DNA of 64,000 bases, taken from the NCBI GenBank assembly GCA_022605405.1, contig JABYQQ010000014.1, positions 1,116,001 to 1,180,000 of the forward strand, in the 5' to 3' direction. A program made the translations under genes and the position numbers. This DNA comes from Earliella scabrosa. Lineage: Eukaryota > Basidiomycota > Agaricomycetes > Polyporales > Polyporaceae. The notes under the pieces are model-generated. The model saw nothing but the letters and a program-made list of their open reading frames with translations, had not been told where the DNA came from and did no database searches. How positions within the stretch are numbered: the first letter of the stretch is position 1; each line of letters begins with the position of its first letter. Shown piece after piece: positions 57,770 through 64,000 of the stretch.

Positions 57770-58777
57770 CGCGCGCACTGTTCCATGTAAGGCTTCGTGT
57801 GCTCCCCGAAAGCTGTCTGAGTGCGATAACTCCACCTAGATCCTCCCTCCCAACCTCACGCGTCCCATGTACGTGGGCGCGACAAGTTCATCGACGTCGA
57901 GCATCCCTGGATGCCTCCTCAGTTGACCGCATGGAAGCGGGCGATGTCGGGCGTTGATCGGTCCGGTTGCGCCAGACCTGCATGTGATCTCTGGGGATAT
58001 TGGATTCCCGAACCAGCCCTCATCGTCGGGCCGGCTCAGGCGGAGCGCACTCAGCGATATATACTCAATTGGCTGCGAGCACAACCCATTTGGCTGTACG
58101 TTCTGCGGGTCCCCGATGCTACGCCGCTCAAGGTCGCTCCTCAAGCGTGGCGCACCTTCCTTAACGGGGTACCAGATGACGGTAGCAGTCTCACTCGGTG
58201 CGGCCGCCGCGGCTTTGAAATCAAGGCTATATTCGGGTCCGTCTTCTCACAGGAGGATTTCGACCCGACCACACAGGAACCAGTTCAGTGGCATGACCTG
58301 GTGCTTACGCATGTGTCCGATGCCCAGGCGCCGTGGGTCCTTTGGGAGATGTTTGAATTGGGGTTCCGCCATGAGCTCTTGGCATTGGATCGCTATCTTC
58401 GCCCGACTGCTGGACGCCGTGGGGAGGCCAGACGTGAAGAACAGTTGTCGCAGGTTTTTCCCGGGCAAACTTTGCACGCGGTCACCTCGCTGCCGACCTC
58501 ATCCTCCCCTGGCCTATTTTCTCCCGTAGTGCACCGCCGAATCAATGCGCTCAACGCGTTTCGCGAAGTGCTCTCTGAGTGGCCCGGCTGTCCGTCCGAC
58601 GTCGCGGACATATCCCGACCGCTGCGCGGGTCCGATTCTGAGGAGATGATCGAGGAGATGGAGTTTCAGGTGGTCGTTTCTACGTCGCAACCTTTTTCTC
58701 TCATTCCGGGCGCGCTCCCCTGGTTCCCCATTTATCACCGGCCCCTATCTCATGATGTCTGCTGCACCCAGTTGTAA
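57762..58777 (+). pseudogene. 3' part of the gene split by foldback element 2
   Basis: After the octamer the exon continues to 57786, then a 53-nt intron (57787-57839, GTAAGG...CCACCTAG) and a last exon 57840-58777. The intron sits where the intact paralogue has its second intron, in the same phase 1. The encoded part (EHPWMPPQLTAWKRAM, WGYWIPEPALIVGP, VLWEMFELGFRHELLALDRY) aligns throughout with HRWMPPQLDAWATAL, WGYWIPHPHLLLGP and VIWEAYELGFRYELLALDRY of the paralogue. Summed with the 5' exons, counting the octamer once, the coding length is 2031 nt, exactly 677 codons. As it stands the 3' part has no promoter of its own and is probably silent. Confidence 0.75.
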
Positions 58778-58815
58778 TCCTCGAATCCATTAGACTTGTT
58801 GGGATCAGTCCGAAG

Positions 58816-60936
58816 CTACAATGCACCCAGCGCAGGCTTCGGGAGACCGCGCGGCAACACGGGCGCTCGCCCTGAGTGCCGGAAGAACGTATCTACATAG
58901 AAAGATGCTATATCAAACTCCCGGCGTTCGATCGCGCTAATGTCGTCGCTTAGGCGAAGCGGGGCGGCAGCGACTAGATGCGGACATCCGGGCCACCTCA
59001 TGACAACGGCGCGCAGCGCATTCAGCGCGGGGACTCTCCTGCAGACCAGTGACGCGAACAGCCCGCACTGGTCTGTTTCCGGCAGCCATGGAACGGCGCG
59101 GAGAGACCGTTCCGGAAAGACCGCGCCGAGCAGTTCTTCGCGAGCCAGGTCTTGGTGCGGTCCGTGACAGGGTTGGAGATAGCGGTCTAGAGCCAGTAAT
59201 TCGTATCTAAAGCCAAGCTCGTACGCCTCCCAGATGACCCAGGGAGCCAGGTCGTCTGGAACGACATCGAACGTTCGTCCATGCCAAGTCACCGCGTCGT
59301 GGTTCGCTGGGTCCAGGTCGTCGTCTTGGAATGCGCCACCGAAAAGATGCTTGATTTCCAAAAACCGTTTGCATCGTACAGTGTGAGTGTTCAGGTCGGC
59401 AGGAGCTCCGTGAAGATATGTTCGCCAACACTGGGTGGACATTCGGGTCGGATTGGCGTCAGGTGTGCGTAGCAAGTGCAGCCAGGCGGGGAGGGCTCGG
59501 ACCCAATTGTTTAGATAGGTCCTGGCGCGAGAGTCGGCGCGCGGACCCAGGAGCAGGTGGGGATGCGGAATCCAGTATCCCCACCACTCCCCGGGTTTCC
59601 TTAGGTGCGCCGACGTGTGTGCTCGGGCTAGCGCAGTCGCCCACGCATCCAACTGCGGTGGCATCCAACGATGGGCCAGTTCGTGGAATTTGTCGCCCGC
59701 GGTCACCGACGGCCTTGTGGCCGTCGCCTTTCCTAAATCGGCAATTGAGTACGGGTTGGGCGTCTGGCGGTCAGGCCAGGACCGTACTCACCTTGCAGCC
59801 TCGTATTTGGAGCAGCATCGCGCTTGGTGGGCGTGCACCTGTCATCCATAGAGAGCAATTGATCTCTAGCAGTCGCCGCTTTGCTCTCAAGTTGCGAGAC
59901 CGGAGTGGGATAGTGGGTGGGGCTGAAGAAGTTGGACGTGGGACAGCGTGACATGTCTACATAGTGGTTTCCCGGGCGAAGGGCGACGTCCAGATGCGCT
60001 TCTCCAACCAAGCCTTTATACAACGGCCTGGCGTCGTCCAAAAGCAGCGGCGGTGTGGATATGCCCTTGAGGACGCACATGGAGGGTAGGACTTCACAGC
60101 CGTCAGGCACCAGCTGCGCCGAACCTTTGTGTACGAACCACACAGGTACCCCAAGTGCGCTCAGGAAATCCACGACGGCGAGATCTGATGTCCAAGCGCC
60201 CATCAGGTCGGTGCGAGAAGGTTGGGAAGCGTCGGGAGCCTGGAGGGTGATCATCCCGTACCATTCCAAGAAGGCCCAGGCGAGTAGCCAGTGCCTTTGA
60301 GCCTCGGTGAACTGCAACACCGCGTCCCGAAATGATGACGGGATCTGAAGTAGACGGCGAGCGGCCGCGCGCATTCCATAGCCGAACCAACGCAGATGGG
60401 TGAGCGAAGGAACACCTGCTGGAGGTTGCGCAACAAAGGCTTCAATGCGCTCGTCCATTTGGTCCACGCAACGTCTGAGGCGTTCAGTCGCTTGCGGCGC
60501 CAATTGGCCAAATCCTCGGATTGGGCATCCGCCACAGGGGACAAAGTCGGCGACATCAGGTAACGTCCAGATGGGACTGTCGGGATGGGGAGAGCACCTG
60601 CGTTTAGGTATGGCCACCAGGAAGGCATACTTCGGCGTATAAATCTGCGGCCATTGGAGCGGATCGGGGTATCCGTATCGCCCATTGGCGTGCAACTGGA
60701 TTTCGACGATACCTTGAACGACTTGTGGAACGTACTCCGCATTGGGCGAAGCGGTTACCAAAGACCCGCATTGTGACACGGTAGCGCCGCGCAGGCGGGT
60801 CCCAGGATTGGCTACGAATGGGCTTGCTGTTAGCTTTGGCCGATAATTGTCAGTGCCAACCAGGCTCACCTATAGTACTCGGGTGTTGGAGAGGTCTCTG
60901 GGTTTCAGCGTGCGCCTGGCCCTGAGAGAACCGCAT
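58816..60936 (-). CDS. Uncharacterised protein, intact paralogue of the split gene, 667 aa
   Basis: Minus-strand exons 60936-60870, 60811-59792 and 59732-58816, with introns of 58 nt (GTGAGC...TTCGTAG) and 59 nt (GTGAGT...GATTTAG), give 668 codons including stop. The protein is rich in Trp, Pro and Arg, with conserved blocks LQWPQIYTPKYAFLVAIPKR, AQRHWLLAWAFLEWYGM, LGVPVWFVHKG and ARPLYKGLVGEAHLDVAL in the first two thirds, and WGYWIPHPHLLLG and ELGFRYELLALDRYL in the last third. I recall similarly built uncharacterised proteins in many Agaricomycetes but cannot name a domain. It lies convergent to the split copy, only 38 bp from its stop, and about 300 bp from the transposase gene, so it may be cargo of a transposon. 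Confidence 0.75.
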
Positions 60937-61254
60937 GGAATCGGTTGCTATAAGGTCGCACTGTGAAGGTTATGTTCAGCCTGGGCTTACGCAATCGAAA
61001 TTCATGCCCACCTCTAGCTCTCAGTTTACTGGGTGCGGTGTCACTCAGCTGAGCTTGTCCAATCGCAACCGACGCTGATACCTGTTGGTGCTTGGCTCGC
61101 GGGTTGGAGCGGCGTACTAAGTGAGTGGTGGCCACCTGAGAAAGGCCCTCCAGCGCTCAAGGCTCGCGGGCGCCGGCGAGTCGGCCTGCGGGCGCTCCCA
61201 GAATGTGCACATCGTCGCGCGAAGTCATCTACCGTTCTAGTAGTACTACATCAT
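60937..61254. other. Intergenic between the 667-aa gene and the transposase
   Basis: About 320 bp holding the promoter of the 667-aa gene and the 3' end of the transposase gene. No terminal inverted repeat was recognised. Confidence 0.4.
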
Positions 61255-64000
61255 TCAACATCCCTGGGTACTCAGACGTGAGACAACAACAGCCCAATCC
61301 TCCTTCGACTTGGCATTGTCCCCATGTTCCAGCAAAGGCATAACGGGCTGAGTTGGCGCAGTGAGCTAGCGTGATTGACCCGTGAAGCATCCAACCACTT
61401 ACCAGTGAGTAATCAAGTCGATCTTCCGTAATCTTGATATCTTTCTGCAGGCTGACGAACGCGCGGAAGAGCGCGTGCTCCTCAGGGCTCGCGCTCTTCT
61501 TGCCCATCATGTCGAGGATACTGGCGGTGACTGCGCTGAAGACGCCGCTCGACATCCGCAGCCATGCGATCGAACATGTCAGCCTTTTCCAGGGCATACG
61601 CTTTGGACCCCGGAGTGTGGTACTTGGGGAGACCTTCCACGCAACGACGCCACTCGCGAGCCGCAGTTCGGAATCCGGCTCGCGCCCGCCAGGCATCAGC
61701 AATCAATAGATTCACCTCCTCGTCTGTCCGGAGCTTCGCCGCCCATGTCCGGAACCAATCGACTCGGCGAGCTGCAGGGAGAGCGTCTCAGCAAACGGAG
61801 AGTCCTTGGCAGCACGCCCTGCCACTCACTCTCTTGCTCCCAGTCCGCCCGATCGTCTACACTAGACGAACGCGGCCCGACCACATGGAAGATCCACGAG
61901 CGTGTCCTCTTGCTGTCCCCTGCATTTCTAGTCGCCTTGAGCGAGGTGACTTGGAGATCCTTTTGCGTATCGATGCGGCGCAGTGGCTCAGGAATCCAGG
62001 TGCCCTGCGGCAAGGGAGGGAGACACGATTGCAAGGTAACGAGGCGGTCGAAGTTGTGGTTGTAGATGTCCGCGACCGCGACGGCGTCCTTGGCGGTCGC
62101 GCTGATATCCTTCTTGCTTCGGAGGTTGGCTGCCTGACCGCGCACATGCTTGTCCTTGACCTGAATGAGCACAGCGCGGTGACGCACTTTCGTGCGTACG
62201 TCCGCCAGTAGATCGTACGCCTGCCCGATGCGAAGAGTGAGCTCGTATGTGGCACATAACATCGCCCATTCGTCCCGCAGGGTCTCCTTGGACCAAGACG
62301 AGGGCAGACCCAACGTCTCACCCTCGGGAGCGCCTGGATCCAGTTGCTCCTCGTCAAGGTCGTCCACGAGAAGTTCCATGTCGTCCGAGCTGTCGTCTTC
62401 AAGACCTAAATCGGACAGAACGCCGTCTAGGCACTTCCGGAGCTCGATTCTCCATGCTCGGATGCGCCCCCGCAGCATGCGACGGCTAGACCCAATGCTG
62501 TTGCGCCACATCTCCAAAGAGTGCGTTCCATCCTCCAACAATTCCTCTCCGCGGCGACTTCCCTGGTACCGTTTGATGCGCTGCTGGAGCTTCAGCCTGT
62601 GTCATACTTAAGCATGCATGGCGTAGTAGAAAAGAGAGATGCATGCGCGTACTGCTCGGCTTCCAACTCGACGCCCTGTCGAAAACATTCGGCGATGGCA
62701 ACCGACGGGCTTCGAACAGTGCTGCCCGCGGGTCTTTCGCAGCCGACGCCTGACCCTCTGCCGCCTGAGGGGGCTCGCTCGACGTCCTCGCACACTGTGA
62801 CAGAGCAGTCGGGGTGCTGTTCGGGAGCGGGACTGGGTTGGGAAGAGCCAGAGCACCCGCTATCCCGCTGGTTCGCCGACAGCGCCGGCGCCTCGCCCTC
62901 CGGGCCGCTTGGCTCCGGGTTAGACGTCATAGCGAGCGCTGCGTGCAGGTTCGCGGTGGAAGTGCCCGCGTCGCTGGAGAGCAACTGGGCCAACGCCTTG
63001 CCTTTACTAGGAACTTACGAGTGGCGCAACATCAGTCCACTATCTTGCAGTCAAACGGCGAAGGAACCTCACCGTGTGTCTCGTCAAGGACAAACACGCT
63101 GCGCTTGGCGGTCTTGCGTGGTTTGTAGGTGGACGGCGTCGGGGCTTGGTCGTCAATTTCCAGCGCCAACCACTGTTTCACAACCTCGAGGCCTGCTTCC
63201 TCTGTGAGAGCGGCCAGATCCATGGTTTGCTTGAGCTGCAGAAGCAACAGCTCCTTGATCTTGCTGGCGATGTACCGGGCTGTCACAATGTGGCGCGTGA
63301 GAATCATCCCAAGACAGATGCGGCGATGGGAGAGTACCTCGGGTTACGTTCTTGTGCCAATTCCATCGATTGAAGTGGTCGCATATGATGTCGTGGCGGC
63401 ACCCGCCGTTCATTTCCTTGGTGCATCCACCCACCGCGTTGTGCTCAGCCCATCCTTGTTCCGGAGTCTCTCCATTGGATTGCCCGCAGCCCTGCTTGTA
63501 CCCCAAACAGTACTCGCGCTGACAGGATTCCTGGTGCGCGAGGATGTGCATCTGAGGAAGCAGGATCTTGAGCTCCTCGATGATCTTCTTCTGCTCAGGG
63601 GGGAGCTTCCACTGATCCCACCGTGCCAGGATCTTAGCGATGTACTCGCATCCCACGTCGTACGTCAACACATGCTCCACGAGATCTTCGCTGCCCTCTA
63701 ACGCGCCTGAGACAGCTAGATCCACGATGGGAAACCTGGTGGATATCATCAACTCCGAAGGCAAGCCACGGGACATGGCGGCACGTACTGTTCGCCACCC
63801 AACAGGTCTACGACTCCTCGAGCGCGGTAGCATCCGTGTCTGATGCAGCACACTCCTACCACTCCGGAGATCTCCACGTTGCGAAACTTACCCACACGCT
63901 GGGAGCGAGTAACTTTGAATCCACTGCATGTCTGGACCTGCATCAGACGGGAGGGTGTTAGGAGGACTCCACAATGGCGGTGGGCCCACTGACCGGTTGC
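61255..64000 (-). CDS. KDZ-family transposase, C-terminal 759 aa, cut by the window edge
   Basis: Minus-strand exons 63937-63789, 63735-63338, 63279-63073, 63013-62653, 62596-61830, 61771-61600, 61535-61403 and 61347-61255 sum to 760 codons including stop; earlier exons lie beyond 64000. GVVGVCCIRHGCYRARGVVD, LTYDVGCEYIAKILARWDQW, ILLPQMHILAHQESC, YCLGYKQGCGQSNGETPEQG and WAEHNAVGGCTKEM are the signature blocks of Kyakuja-Dileera-Zisupton transposases. The Asp of YDVGC and the Glu of GETPEQGW are likely catalytic residues of the RNase H fold. A helical C-terminal region follows (TDEEVNLLIADAWRARAGF). The 64-nt intron 61599-61536 is inferred because the frame changes there; a frameshift is the alternative. 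The CxC zinc-binding N terminus common in the family is off the edge. Confidence 0.85.

Noticed and set aside
49065..58777. Element 2 as a 7.5-kb intron of one active gene
   Set aside because: Introns here are about 50-60 nt, the paralogue has none at the insertion point, and the 8-bp duplication shows insertion within an exon.
40655..64000. TET/JBP dioxygenase gene, sometimes linked to KDZ elements
   Set aside because: No HxD...H dioxygenase pattern was seen in any gene model of the cluster.

Overview
The window is nuclear DNA of a filamentous basidiomycete, most likely an Agaricomycete. The evidence is GC-rich coding sequence, many introns of about 50-60 nt with GTRNGT donors and CTRAY-like branch points, Clp1 (clampless) family proteins, TPR/DUF4470-like proteins, F-box proteins of the expanded mushroom type, and a KDZ (Kyakuja-Dileera-Zisupton) family transposase. 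No rRNA, tRNA or CRISPR was recognised. Exon structures were worked out by hand from splice signals, reading phase and comparison of paralogues inside the window.

Left part (1-33.7 kb), host-like genes: a SAP-domain nuclear protein (2.0-6.0 kb, minus); a Clp1-like gene (9.3 kb, plus); an F-box gene (12.6 kb, plus); a second F-box gene (14.8-16.7 kb, minus); a second Clp1-like gene (18.2 kb, plus); an FAD-dependent oxidoreductase of the DAO fold, TDA3-like (21.0-22.4 kb, minus); a 12-exon TPR/DUF4470-like gene (22.9 kb, plus); a frameshifted paralogue of the second F-box gene (27.1 kb, plus); a second 12-exon TPR/DUF4470-like gene with the same intron positions (29.4 kb, plus); and the first three exons of a third, truncated copy (33.4 kb).

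Middle (33.7-40.6 kb): a small predicted membrane protein, then a 3.2-kb near-perfect palindromic (foldback) element flanked by a 7-8 bp direct repeat, then GC-rich sequence with short tandem repeats.

Right part (40.6-64 kb), transposon-rich: four families of uncharacterised proteins beside a KDZ transposase that runs off the right edge. They are an 895-aa protein with an NLS-like tail, a 105-aa protein, a 602-aa protein with SUMO-interacting-like motifs, and two diverged copies of one roughly 670-aa family. One of those copies (49-59 kb) is split by a 7.55-kb giant foldback element flanked by the 8-bp direct repeat AATGGCCG. Conceptually removing the element plus one repeat copy gives an open 676-aa reading frame in the correct splice phase, collinear with the intact 667-aa neighbour. 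The two foldback elements share a related core, lack convincing coding capacity, and carry hairpin-rich or tandem arrays near their ends. They are the best candidate here for something undescribed: a family of giant non-autonomous foldback transposons, possibly moved by a KDZ-type enzyme.
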